NCBI GenBank assembly: GCA_024704765.1
Contig: JAKMXF010000033.1
Coordinates: 124,001 to 188,000, forward strand
Origin: Oopsacas minuta
Lineage: Eukaryota; Porifera; Hexactinellida; Lyssacinosida; Leucopsacidae
DNA length: 64,000 bases
Direction of reading: 5' to 3'
Both the position numbers and the translations under genes were made by a program. Within the stretch, counting starts at the first letter, position 1. The number at the start of each line of letters is the position of its first letter. The notes under the pieces were generated by a model. It saw only the letters and a list, made by a program, of their open reading frames with translations, had not been told where the DNA came from and did no database searches. Of this stretch, positions 25,929-36,493 are shown piece by piece.

Positions 25929-28843
25929 ATGTTACAGAGAGGAGGCAGGAGTATCTTACACAGCTCTATACTGACTAATGGTAAGTATTATACTCATAAG
26001 ACAGGGACACAAACCAGACCAACTTAAAATCAGCGGTTTCCAACCTTTCCCATCCTTGAAACCACCCAAAATGCCATTTTAACACTTTCTGTGGAGCATA
26101 AATAGGTGTGAATCACTTCTTTAAATTCTACATTATATAGTTTGTAAGAGGAATGTCTCACAAGGTGTGAAACCTAGATTCTTTATGAAACAGAATATCG
26201 TCCTTATTGATGGAGCAAGGACCCCTTTCCTGACATCTGGTACAGATTTTAAGAACTTAATGCCTCATGACCTGGCTAGGTAAGAGAACTTCCTTCCCAT
26301 TATTATCCCGGTATATTAAACTAAGAGAGCTACTACAGTGGAGTTCTCTTGTATCATATTTGGCTAACACCTCTATACTATATGTATTATAGGAATGCTA
26401 TATCAGGTCTCCTCTCTCGTACTCAATTCTCTCCTTCTAATCTTGACTATGTGGTAGTAGGTAACGTAATACAGGAGGTATCTACATCCAATGTAGCTAA
26501 GGAAGCTGCCCTAGGAGCTGGAGTTCCTAACTCAGTCCCTTGTCACACCGTGTCACAAGCATGTATATCTTCAAACCAAGCTATAACCACTGGTGAGTTA
26601 ATTAAGAGGGTATCATTTTTGAACCTCTTGTCCAATCGTTTAGGTTCCAAGAAGGCAAGAACAAACTAATAATTGTATTTTTTAGGTCTAGGGCTTATTA
26701 CGAGTGGTCAGGCAGATGTAGTGCTAGCTGGTGGAACTGAAACTATGTCAGATGTTCCTATACGTGTGTCTAGACCTATGAGGAAGATATTATTGGAGTT
26801 CAATAAGGTACTTCCCAAGGTGTTAGTATTTTTCGCAGTCATTAATCATATAATAATTTAATAAATAACAGGCTAAAGCTACCGGCAAGAGATTGAGTCT
26901 AGCGTTCTCAGCTTTGAGCAAGCTGGGACTAGAATTACCTGGAATTACGGAGTTCTCTACTAACGAGACAATGGGACATTCTGGAGATAGACTCGCTGCT
27001 GCTTTTGGGATAACTCGTAGAGAACAGGATGAATATGCCCTCAGGTCCCATTCTCTAGCTCAAAAGGCTCAAAACGTAAGCTGTTTATTTGTTTGTTTGT
27101 TTGTTGTTATTATTTACTGTGTAGGAAGGCAATCTATCAGACGTGTTATCTATCATGGTACCAGGGATTAACAGGCCTGTTGATAAAGATAATGGTATCA
27201 GAGTGTCAACTATTGATAAACTTGGACAACTAAGACCCGCATTCATAAAACCTCACGGGACCGTAACACCAGCTAATGCTTCATTTCTGGTCAGTTGGAA
27301 TATTAATTATTTGTATTATTCAATGATAATTATAAAAGCAATTAACACCTCATCAAATAATTTATCATATGATTAATCCTCTTTTAACACTGCTTTATTC
27401 TCTACTACAATTATACACATGACCTACATGCATATTGATATTATTAACTTATAAATGAAGGTAAATTCATGTAAATAACCATAGCCCTTCTAGGCCTTCT
27501 AGCCCTTCTAGCCCTTCTAGCCCTTCTAGCCCTTCTAGCCCTTCTAGGCATTACCTTCTATCTGTCTGTTAGACAAATATCATTGCTCCTCAAATCTAAT
27601 ACTATCCCTTCCATGCAATATCCTACAGATATCTATTATACTACTAATCAGCATTTATGGGTTCTTCTATTGCATTGGATGGGGATCGATAGTTTTGGTG
27701 GCTGTATGGTAAACTTCTTCATAAACATCATCTCGCTATTTCTGTCGGTATTCTTGCGTGTATTTACTTCATTACTTCTATTTCTAATCAAATTATCGGT
27801 CCTATCATTGCTGAAACTTACGGAGATCATGTTTTGTTTATTGTTTATTTTGTTATTTGTTGTTTTGCTTTATTTACCCGATTATTTATTGAAACTATAG
27901 GTACAAATTCAAATAATTTGCAGCTTAATATTGCTAATAAAAACTACATTCTTCACACATTTTCTGTTGTTATGAAACGCTAGTTTCTGTATGTTATATT
28001 TGTGTTACACAGACTGACGGTGGATCAGCTATACTAATGATGACAGAAGAGAAGGCCCTTGCTATGGGCTACAAGCCTAAAGCATATCTCAGAGACTTCT
28101 GTTACGCCGCACAAGACCCCAAGGATCAGCTGCTTCTTGGACCAACATATGCTACTAGTAAACTGTTGAGTAGGACAGGAATGTCTATTAATGATTTTGA
28201 TGTGTATGAATTGCATGAAGCATTTGCTGGACAGATCCTAGCTAATCTAACAGCAATGAATTCTGAGTATTTCTCTAAATCATTTTTAGGTGGAAAAAAG
28301 GTGATTATTGAGTGTTAAAATTGGGACACAATTATGTCACATATGAGCTATATTACTTGAGGTGCAATTGTGACACCTTTTCACGTTGCTATAAATTATA
28401 CATTGTCCCAGTTTGGATCTGTTTAGACCCCTCATATATCGTGTTTAGGTGGGAGAGCTACCGATAGAGAGACTCAATCTATGGGGAGGATCTCTATCGC
28501 TCGGACATCCATTCGGAGCTACAGGATGCAGGCTAGTTACTACAGCTGCTAACCGTCTGAGAAAGGAGAATGGAAAGTTCGCATTAGTAGCTGCTTGCGC
28601 TGCAGGCGGACATGTAAGTATATGATAATCTCGTTATTGAATATTAGAGTGGATACTGGTTATAAGAACGCATTGGGTGTAGTAATACATGCTCTCCTAA
28701 CCGTCAAAGTATGCAGGAATATTTGAGAACCATTTTCCAGAGGATTTCTTATATCCCGGCATGTTCTTATAACCGGCATCTACTGTATTTATTGAGTATT
28801 ATCCTAGGGTCACGCTATTGTGGTTGAGAGATATCCTAGTTGA
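25929..28843 (+). CDS. HADHB: Mitochondrial trifunctional enzyme beta subunit (3-ketoacyl-CoA thiolase)
   Basis: Last step of long-chain fatty-acid beta-oxidation on the inner mitochondrial membrane, partner of HADHA. Nine exons: 25929-25980, 26141-26279, 26393-26592, 26686-26807, 26872-27075, 27125-27289, 28013-28300, 28449-28613, 28808-28843; 456 residues (human 474). Exon 1 is a basic presequence ([13 protein letters not shown]). Thiolase landmarks: [26 protein letters not shown] (nucleophilic Cys), [68 protein letters not shown] (active His) and [19 protein letters not shown] (second Cys). All phases are kept. Intron 6 (27290-28012) is unusually long and carries a CCCTTCTAG satellite and a transporter-like remnant; intron 8 carries a TIR element. 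Confidence 0.96.
27484..27548. repeat. CCCTTCTAG nonamer tandem array
   Basis: About seven copies of a 9-base unit (AGCCCTTCT) in HADHB intron 6, the outer two slightly changed. Confidence 0.95.
27556..27970 (+). pseudogene. Decayed sugar-porter-like (MFS) fragment inside HADHB intron 6
   Basis: Reading two frames in turn gives a membrane-protein-like sequence: in one frame [20 protein letters not shown] (about 27625-27705), ended by a stop at 27711-27713, then in another frame [20 protein letters not shown] and [20 protein letters not shown], continuing into two more hydrophobic stretches and IETIG (about 27712-27900). Order and character recall the last three helices of MFS sugar porters (GWGP motif; IG....F; PETKG). 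No full gene surrounds it. The call rests on pattern only; chance hydrophobic AT-rich sequence is possible. Confidence 0.35.
28653..28790. mobile_element. CTGGTTATAAGAAC...GTTCTTATAACCGG TIR element
   Basis: TACTGGTTATAAGAACGC at one end and GCATGTTCTTATAACCGGCA at the other are inverted, closing with CTACTGTA. It lies in HADHB intron 8. Related copies: 36255-36370 and remnants at 22443 and 46374. Confidence 0.75.
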
Positions 28844-29060
28844 TAATTAGATTAACTATTAACACCGAAAGGTATTCATATATTGATGTAATGTGTTAAG
28901 ACATTATTAAAAGAGACGAATATATATCTGATAGTTCTATTGAAGCTTTAATCCGCTCAATCGGGGCCTGGTTCGATGTGATCCTATTAATCGGAGTCTA
29001 CTGTACGTATATTCAAAATGATTAATTCTAATATTCTAAAATCAGTTCAAATTTCTAAAA

Positions 29061-31751
29061 TTAAAATCCAATTTTCCTTTTTGTCTTTTTAACCTTAGCA
29101 GTAGTATCAGCTGTTGAGCTCTCCTTATGTGGAGTAGTATTGATGGGAGGGAATTTACTGAGAGGAGATTCGTAATCGTCTGGGACTGAAAAGTTTGAAA
29201 ATGAAGGAAGGTTGTCGTAATTAGGAAATGTAGAGTAGGTGTTTGAGAAATCTACCCATTCCATCGGCCATTCTCCGTCGCTAGAGACATCTTGTTCTAT
29301 TTCATTCTGGCTTGTTTCATTGATGAAGTCAACTTGAGAATCTTTTCCTTGTGAGTATATTTTGGAACCTTTTTCAGGGAAAGGTTGAGATAATATTTCT
29401 TCTGGCTCTGTTGGGATAATTTCATTTTCTGAATTACTATTTATTATTTCTATAATTTCACCGTCCATGTCCTCATGAATTGGCTCCAGATATTCACTGA
29501 TTTCTTGTAAAGTTGTGTTATCGTCTGTGACAGGCTTTTCAATTACTGGACTATTTGTATCAGCTGACCAGCTCTCCCAGAGATTTGTAAATAACTCAGA
29601 ACAATTATTAGCTAGTCCAGCTATCGGTTTCCAAGGCAATTCATAGGAATCTTTATCGATATTAACAAAATCATCGATTGATAGCAAGCAACTGCAGTCT
29701 GGTGCTACAACGCTATCAGGTAGAACTCTGAGATATTTCATAAATCTTCTTCGGTTACGTTTTTCTAACTTCCCCTTTCGTTTCGATTTAATAATTCCTT
29801 TAAAAGATACTCTCGTGTATCGGAGAACTGGTATGCTATTCCCGAAATCGCACTTCGCCCAATTCGAGTATTTCGGCCAGCCTGACTGGAAGTATAGTTT
29901 GTTAAGCGAAGGAAAGTTCTTCGTATTGAATGGTAATTTTAATTCATAGCAAGTAAAGCATTTTTCTTCTTCCAAAAACATCCAACTTAGGAGTTTATTA
30001 GAGTGAAAATATTCCATAGATTCTATCAAAAAATCAAAATATATCTCTGTTACTTTGAAGTTAGAGAAATATTGATTCTTCCCCTGCTCCATCCATTTTA
30101 TGAGTGTCGTGTAGTCATAGTTAGTTGGTTTAATCAGGACACAATTGGGCTTAGAAATGGCACTGTTCTGTATTAACTGCTGCCAACTTAGATCACCACA
30201 TGCAGAGATAGTTATGATTATATTGTGAATAAAATCTTTGTTAGCACTTGGTAGAATACAAAGTGTATTTCCTGCACAGTCAGTTTCAAATCTTCTTCTA
30301 CATGAGAAGAATAGTTCTGGAGCAAGGAACGTGAGACTCTCCCCCAAGTTGTCCGACTGGAACAGCATTTCTGATTGAAAAGGTGGGTTTGGTACATCAT
30401 CAGAGGTAAGCCCCATCCCGCCGCTAAACGCAAACACCCTTAACTCACCATCTCTGTTATTAGTTAACACCTTCACCACATCTTCTGTTGTTCCTGGAAT
30501 ATGTAACATACTTAAGAACTCAATAGGACCAGTTATCTCAGGGCTAATGCTGAAATAAGGTGTGACTGGCTGACGTACATCCATCAAAAATATCCTTGTC
30601 AGGGTTGCTAATGCGAATATATAAGAGTTATTTGGGTGGCGTGATAGTGCTACGATTCGATCCTGTGTAACTCTGTACAATCTCTCGTAACAATTCAATT
30701 TCCCTTGTTTCAGTTGGCAAGCGTATACACTCTTCTCGTTAGCACAAACTACAAATCTTGGATGAGGTCCGTAGACTACTGTTATCCAAACATGTTCTTC
30801 TGGTAGAACTAATCTTGTACTCTCATTTCTGCTCACAATATACAAAAGTCCTTCTTGTAAGAGTACTGCAGCTTCGTTACGTATGTGTGGAGATAAATCA
30901 GTAGCAAGTATTACAGCTGGGAATTTAGCTTCTAAAGTTTGTCTGAAGGTTTCGTCGGAATTAATCGGGTTTGCTTCGAATATGTAATAGTAATAATCTG
31001 TCCTACACCCGAATATATTTCTACCATCAATATACATGTATTGAATAGATTTAATTCTGGAAATCAGCTGTTTCTCCCTGACTGTATCTACTTTAGGCAT
31101 ATCATATGGTAGTTCACAAGTTGTGCAACCATTTTCTGAACCCGTGACACTATTCTTCTCTGTGAATGTCAGCGATTTCATAACCACGCGGTCCAAATAC
31201 GAACCTGTCGCGTACACTATATATTTTCTAAACACTGTCTCTCTATTATCGAACAATATTATAATATTTGAACGTATTTCCTGATCTCTATTGTATTGCA
31301 GATCCTCGCATAACTCTTCTATCGCGTCATCACGTACATCAAATAACCCAATATTTCGCGTATACCTTTTCGTAATAAACTGGTGTTGCTCGATAGCGTC
31401 TGGATATTTTATCGGTTTCTCTAATCGCCATTCATAATCGATGTTGGGGCCTGCAAATGGTTGTGTTATGGTTTTTGCGAATAGGACAGTATTTTTTATA
31501 TTTCTTCTGAAAATTATACCTTTGCTAATATCAGTATCATCTATCATGACTTCATGATTCACAGTACAACCTCCAAACACCCCGTGATCTATGTGACTAT
31601 AACTACAGGGGTAGCCGATTGAAATGAGAATATTCTGGGTGTTATAGCTAAATGGTTTACCTCGGGATCTCTCCATCCTCTCGATGCGATCTGGTTCCAC
31701 CCATGGAATTCGGAATTGAGGGAATGAGAATTGTTTTCTTGTTGTCAACAT
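29061..31751 (-). CDS. Large nuclear protein, probable TAF1C (RNA polymerase I TBP-associated factor)
   Basis: Single-exon frame of 896 residues. Residues about 200-600 look like a beta-propeller of irregular WD-like blades. Points shared with animal TAF1C/Rrn6: a blade reading LTRIFLMDVRQPVTPYF (human has a V-DERLPLVP block in that place), ITISACGDLSWQQL (human LSAAGDVFYQQL), a long acidic Ser/Glu-rich tail, and the very C-terminus KKTKRKIGF, like the invariant basic-GF end of TAF1C (RKKPRMGF). TAF1C is part of SL1, which recruits RNA polymerase I to rDNA promoters. Divergence is high, so the call is moderate; a generic WD-like nuclear protein is the alternative. It is convergent with HADHB (218 bases apart) and on the same strand as the NHL gene. 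Confidence 0.6.
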   Translation of the reverse strand: MLTTRKQFSFPQFRIPWVEPDRIERMERSRGKPFSYNTQNILISIGYPCSYSHIDHGVFGGCTVNHEVMIDDTDISKGIIFRRNIKNTVLFAKTITQPFAGPNIDYEWRLEKPIKYPDAIEQHQFITKRYTRNIGLFDVRDDAIEELCEDLQYNRDQEIRSNIIILFDNRETVFRKYIVYATGSYLDRVVMKSLTFTEKNSVTGSENGCTTCELPYDMPKVDTVREKQLISRIKSIQYMYIDGRNIFGCRTDYYYYIFEANPINSDETFRQTLEAKFPAVILATDLSPHIRNEAAVLLQEGLLYIVSRNESTRLVLPEEHVWITVVYGPHPRFVVCANEKSVYACQLKQGKLNCYERLYRVTQDRIVALSRHPNNSYIFALATLTRIFLMDVRQPVTPYFSISPEITGPIEFLSMLHIPGTTEDVVKVLTNNRDGELRVFAFSGGMGLTSDDVPNPPFQSEMLFQSDNLGESLTFLAPELFFSCRRRFETDCAGNTLCILPSANKDFIHNIIITISACGDLSWQQLIQNSAISKPNCVLIKPTNYDYTTLIKWMEQGKNQYFSNFKVTEIYFDFLIESMEYFHSNKLLSWMFLEEEKCFTCYELKLPFNTKNFPSLNKLYFQSGWPKYSNWAKCDFGNSIPVLRYTRVSFKGIIKSKRKGKLEKRNRRRFMKYLRVLPDSVVAPDCSCLLSIDDFVNIDKDSYELPWKPIAGLANNCSELFTNLWESWSADTNSPVIEKPVTDDNTTLQEISEYLEPIHEDMDGEIIEIINSNSENEIIPTEPEEILSQPFPEKGSKIYSQGKDSQVDFINETSQNEIEQDVSSDGEWPMEWVDFSNTYSTFPNYDNLPSFSNFSVPDDYESPLSKFPPINTTPHKESSTADTTAKVKKTKRKIGF

Positions 31752-31884
31752 TATACATATATTGCTAGTGAATATATATATGGAGAAACCATATGGTCTA
31801 ATTAAGATAATGAATTGTACTGGCTAGATCTTAGTAATATTTCTAGAAAATCAGTAATTCAAAATTAATATTGTTTCACGAGTT

Positions 31885-33126
31885 TTATTGACTAAAAATA
31901 TGTAACCCAAAATTAGTATCGTAAGAACTACAAATAATCTTGTTACTGTTGGTTACTGCTATTCCGAAAGGGACAATTCTCTTGTCATCATCTTGTGTAT
32001 CTCCCAGTGTGTGAAGTAGATCTCCATCTAGAGAGAATACTTTGATATTTCTATCTGAATAGTCTCCGATCAGAATATTCTGTTTCTTATCAAAACAGAA
32101 TGTGTGTGCTACTTTAACTTGTGCATTACCCTGATCACTACGTGTGATAAAAGAGCGTAGCTTCTCACCAGCTGTAGAGAACACGTGTAGACACGGGTTG
32201 TCAGTAATACTCAGGACATACAATGAACCATCAAGTAGTTTAACATCTAGTGGCTTAGTCATGGTGTGATGTGTGATGTAATGTTGGTGTTTTAGCTTAG
32301 CATTCATCACTGCTATCCTGTCGTTATATTGATCTGCTACGAACACAGATCCGTCAATAGATACAGCGAGGCCCCATGGACTATTAAACTCTCCTACACC
32401 ATTTCCCTTCTTACCTACTTTAGTTACCAATTTGAAGTTTGGTAACTTAAAATGATATACGGAATGAAAGAAGGCATCACTGACGTATACATCCTCCCCA
32501 CTCATAGCTATGCCTCCTGGAAAACTAAACATTCCCTTACACACTGTTTTAATGTATTCTCCTGTAACAGAGAATACACTTATACGACCTGGAATATCAT
32601 GTGCTACGTATATGAGCTGTGTATTCTCATCGAATACTACTCCCAAAGCATTTGTAATTTCTCCATCATCTGTTCCTTTCTTCCCGACAGATATGCTAGG
32701 TTGTTGGAGAGCTGAGTAGTTTGGTGTCTGGATGATATCCCTCTCTATCAGCTGACCTAACACAGAGATACTCTCCTCTATCTGTTGTGCATCGTACTGA
32801 AACAGCACCTCTGTCTCCCTCACTGTAACCTGCAGCTCTCTCATCTTATCGTCCATTTCCTCAATCATCCTCTCTCTCATGGAGTGGAGCAAGTTCTCTT
32901 TCATCTGGGATTGTAGATTTGCTTTCGATTCCTGGAGCTGACGAATAGTTTGTTCACGTCCACTTACCGCAGCCCTTCTCTCTTCCCGTTTCTCTCGGAA
33001 CTCTCTAATTAGCTCAACCCGTCTTCTGTTGAGACAGAGTACCAGCTGATCAAACAGCTGATTGATACGTACCTCTGTCGAGTCCATGACTAAGGGAGCT
33101 TCAATTTGTGGATAACGTTCAGCCAT
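31885..33126 (-). CDS. Coiled-coil NHL-repeat protein (TRIM-NHL-like without RING)
   Basis: Single-exon frame of 413 residues. Residues about 20-130 are a charged coiled coil (LIREFREKREERRAAVSGRE, LQSQMKENLLHSMRERMIEE). Residues about 145-413 form an NHL-type beta-propeller: GKKGTDDGEITNALGVVFDE, FSFPGGIAMSGEDVYVSDA, GNGVGEFNSPWGLAVSIDGS then VFVADQYNDRIAV, and ILIGDYSDRNIKVFSLDG. There is no RING or B-box zinc motif, so it is a TRIM-like arrangement without ligase domain. NHL propellers bind RNA or protein. Intronless, as other TRAF/NHL genes in this window are. Confidence 0.87.
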   Translation of the reverse strand: MAERYPQIEAPLVMDSTEVRINQLFDQLVLCLNRRRVELIREFREKREERRAAVSGREQTIRQLQESKANLQSQMKENLLHSMRERMIEEMDDKMRELQVTVRETEVLFQYDAQQIEESISVLGQLIERDIIQTPNYSALQQPSISVGKKGTDDGEITNALGVVFDENTQLIYVAHDIPGRISVFSVTGEYIKTVCKGMFSFPGGIAMSGEDVYVSDAFFHSVYHFKLPNFKLVTKVGKKGNGVGEFNSPWGLAVSIDGSVFVADQYNDRIAVMNAKLKHQHYITHHTMTKPLDVKLLDGSLYVLSITDNPCLHVFSTAGEKLRSFITRSDQGNAQVKVAHTFCFDKKQNILIGDYSDRNIKVFSLDGDLLHTLGDTQDDDKRIVPFGIAVTNSNKIICSSYDTNFGLHIFSQ

Positions 33127-33804
33127 TGTTGAGTATATTTCTTGATATTAGTTTGTAATTACTTAAACAGATAGAATATCATTACTTATAGAACAGGACA
33201 GCTTATCGCTAGTACTGTCTCTTGTGTAATAGCATTTGTGTCTATTCAGCAGTTTCTAAGAAATATTATCTGTCTTTTGTAAGAAAGTTCTCCCGCGAGA
33301 TTCTAACTCGTGTTTGTTGGTTGTTAAGTTCATTCATAGAATTTAATATTATTTGTAATAGCTTACGAATTTGTGAATAATTCTAATTATTATTATTCCT
33401 TCCTCATTTACCTCCTGTCTACCTCGAGGTGTCTTTACAGTAATTAATTCGTTACGACAGATTAATTAGGAGATATTTCACTTTTGAAAGAATCAGAGTT
33501 TTCTTACGGATGCACTATTAACTTGGCAAAGGAATTCAATTATTTTGGCGAATGGTTAAAATTATACGCCCTATATATTGGTATCGTTTCAACATGTCCC
33601 TTTGTAGAGTATGGATCATATACTCAGACACATCAGGTACTTCACTACATCCACATATCCGTCCTCAGACATTCGTTTTCTTAGGATATCGGTTATACTT
33701 TTGATAGTTTGCTGCTAGCGTATCGAGCAAAAAGGTTGCAAACCTCCTCTCGAATAGTGCGATTTACTTAAAAATTCATTATATAATCAATAGCTTATAC
33801 TGTA
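33127..33804. other. Intergenic region NHL / TRAF-like (divergent)
   Basis: 678 bases between divergent genes; only a 66-codon chance frame at 33484-33684. No recognised repeat. Confidence 0.4.
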
Positions 33805-34743
33805 ATGTCTGAGACCATTGGTAAAATTGTAAATTTCTGTATTCGCAATCAGAAACTTGGCTGTCTCGGTGGTTACAATCCTAGTCTCCTAACTCAAGAG
33901 CTCTCCCTTATAGAATCAGAAATGTTATCCTGTACTGAATGTGAAGGCATATTACGAGATCCACAACACGTTGACAACGGTTATAGGTGTAAGGAATGTA
34001 TGATGGATGGTGAGAAAGGTAAACTTGACGAGACGAAAAGTAGACTAATCGGGAAATTATCAGCAAAATGTCCGTTTAAAGAAGATGGCTGTGAATGGGA
34101 AGGAACCGTAGCAACATTTCTACAACATTCAGAGACCTGTAATATTATCGGAATCCCTTGTCCATATTATTCTTATGGCTGTAATATTGTTAAAACACGT
34201 AAAGAAATGGAAAAACACGAGGAACAGTTTTTGTTAATTCATCTTAAAATGATGAAGACACGAATTGATAAGATTGAGAGAGAGGTTAGAATAACAGGAG
34301 GGATAGAATGGGAGATCAGAGGGATCAAAGAACTTGTGTATAGAGGGGGAATCCAGTGGAGTTCTTGTTTTTATGTCGGGTTATATAAGTTTCAGATTTC
34401 TTTTCAGTATGAATATGAAAATGATCCGAATTACGTGGGTGCTCTCATCTACCTTTGTAATGGAGATTTTGACGAGGGACTTGAATGGCCTTTTTGTGGA
34501 AAATTCACGATGGAAATTGTCAACAAAACCGATCCGAGCAAGTCAATTACTTACAAGTTTGGTACAGAAAATGGAAAGATTGATGCATTCCTGAGACCTA
34601 GCAACGGTGATAACGGAGGATTTGGCTGCACAGACCTCGCAAGTTACGAAGATTTGTTATTGAAGTCTTTCTCAAAAGACAATTCTATTATTCTTAAAGT
34701 TTTCATCGAACACACACCAAAATGGAAAAGAAATTATTCATAA
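33805..34743 (+). CDS. TRAF-like protein: RING-like/zinc-finger region plus MATH domain
   Basis: Single-exon, 312 residues. Residues about 45-75 have an incomplete RING-like set (LSCTECEGILRDP ... YRCKECM). Residues 95-150 have TRAF-type zinc fingers (CPFKEDGCEWEGTVATFLQH, CPYYSYGCNIV). Residues about 170-310 are a MATH/TRAF-C-like beta domain (WSSCFYVGLYKFQISFQYEY, FCGKFTMEIVNKTDP, LLKSFSKDNSIILKVFIEH). It shares layout with the larger TRAF-like gene at 58243-59454. TRAF proteins connect receptors to NF-kB/JNK signalling or ubiquitination. No orthology is claimed. Confidence 0.85.
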   Translation: MSETIGKIVNFCIRNQKLGCLGGYNPSLLTQELSLIESEMLSCTECEGILRDPQHVDNGYRCKECMMDGEKGKLDETKSRLIGKLSAKCPFKEDGCEWEGTVATFLQHSETCNIIGIPCPYYSYGCNIVKTRKEMEKHEEQFLLIHLKMMKTRIDKIEREVRITGGIEWEIRGIKELVYRGGIQWSSCFYVGLYKFQISFQYEYENDPNYVGALIYLCNGDFDEGLEWPFCGKFTMEIVNKTDPSKSITYKFGTENGKIDAFLRPSNGDNGGFGCTDLASYEDLLLKSFSKDNSIILKVFIEHTPKWKRNYS

Positions 34744-34999
34744 TTTTGAAAATTATTTTGTATCACTTTTTACAAATTTTTATATTTTTATTTTAGAGAT
34801 AATTATATTTTCACACCTTTTATAGAGGACACATTGGGAAATTCATTTGGCACAAATTTAAAATATTTCCCTTGTGTTAATATATATTTTTAACACCTTC
34901 TTAGGTTCAAATTTGGCTTTAAAATGTGCTATTTGGTCTCCTTGTATTTGATTTATTACATTCATAATATATGAATTCCAATGCAGCAACCAGATCACT

Positions 35000-36016
35000 A
35001 TGGAACCAAAATCAAACCAAGTGACTGTTCGTCCTACCACAGATGACTACATAAAGGTAGAGAAGATAGGAGAGGGGACTTATGGTGTAGTCTACAAAGC
35101 TAAGGACAAGCGGACGGGTGAGTTTGTAGCTATGAAGAAAATACGTCTAGAAGCGGACGAGGAGGGAATACCGTCGACAGCGATTAGAGAGATTTCTCTC
35201 CTGAAAGAACTGCAGTTTTTCAAACATCCATGTATAGTGTCACTACTAGAGATCTTACATGAAGACTCTAGACTGTACTTAGTATTCGAGTTTATGCAGA
35301 TGGATCTGAAGCGGTATCTTGACTCTATTCCCCCAGGTAATTAAGATATGTTCTGGAATTGTGCTCCCCTCACTGTCCGGTATATAAACTGTACTCGTAT
35401 AGATACCCCAATGGATCCTCTACTAATTAAGAGTTACATGTTCCAGATATGTATGGCTATATTCTTCTGTCATAGCCGTAGGATTCTACACAGAGATATG
35501 AAACCTCAAAATCTTCTAATTGATCAAGCTGGAGCTATTAAAATAGCGGACTTTGGACTGGGCAGGGCAATCGGTATTCCAGTACGCGCGTACACACATG
35601 AGGTCGTTACCCTATGGTACAGGGCTCCAGAGATCCTGCTGGGTGTGCAAAAGTATTCCTGTCCTGTTGACGTCTGGAGTATCGGTGCCATTTTCGCAGA
35701 GATGAGTAACAAACGACCTTTCTTTCACGGAGATTCTGAAATTGACCAACTCTACAGAATATTCCGGATGCTGGGTACCCCAACAGAGGAGACCTGGCCT
35801 GGGGTTACGACAATGCCAGAGTACAAAGGTGTATTCCCCAAATGGCCTCCTGGTCCCATGAATAAACATGTCCCCCGTATGGAAGAGACAGGAATTGATT
35901 TGATGAAACAAATGTTGATATATGACCCGGCACATCGCATCTCCGCGAAGAGATCTGTCGAACATCCTTACTTCTCTGATTTAGATAAGTCTAAATATGA
36001 AAATCTTTTGCCGTAG
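35000..36016 (+). CDS. CDK1: Cyclin-dependent kinase 1 (cdc2)
   Basis: Two exons (35000-35336, 35403-36016), 316 residues. Landmarks: [11 protein letters not shown] with the Thr14/Tyr15 inhibitory pair, VAMKKIRLE, the full PSTAIRE helix, [38 protein letters not shown] with the activation-loop Thr, [26 protein letters not shown] and the end [11 protein letters not shown]1 is favoured over CDK2/3 by [12 protein letters not shown] and [14 protein letters not shown]. It has an extra ~13-residue N-terminus ([14 protein letters not shown]) before the usual start. It drives entry into mitosis with cyclin A/B. An AATAAA follows near 36110. Confidence 0.95.
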
Positions 36017-36254
36017 ATCTGAATTCCTGTTTGTTTAGTGTGTTTACTTATGTGATTATTTAAATTCTCAATTCATTGACTAGTAGTACTTATCATAGAG
36101 AGCACTTTGAAATAAATCTTCCTTCAATATTATTATTTATTAACTGCCCTCTCTCGATCCTCCCTCGGTTAGAATGAAGGAGATTCCATGAGAAATCTAT
36201 CCCCGGGGTGAGGTTATTGAAGTGATAACCTGTTATGAATTAAGTTCTTTTCAG

Positions 36255-36372
36255 AGCTGGTTATAAGAACACACTTGTGAGTAGCAATACATGTCCTTAT
36301 AACCGGTATAAGTATACAGGAAAATATGGTAATAGTTTTCCAGAAGACGATGCGTATATCCGTCATACACTG
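36255..36372. mobile_element. GCTGGTTATAAGAAC repeat copy
   Basis: AGCTGGTTATAAGAACACAC, AATACATGTCCTTATAACCG and TTTTCCAGAAG follow the order of the HADHB intron 8 element. It lies between convergent CDK1 and the Ig-like receptor gene. Confidence 0.65.
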
Positions 36373-36493
36373 TATATTCCCTTTGGCCTCTGGAGTGCAA
36401 AATTGCCCCCCTCTGGATCAAAATAATATCCACATTTATACAAACAAAATACAGGAATAATATTAATAGTAAAAACTTAAAAATCAAAAATCC

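Noticed and set aside
33484-33684. 66-codon frame between the NHL and TRAF-like genes
   Set aside because: No domain, no splice context, AT-rich chance frame.
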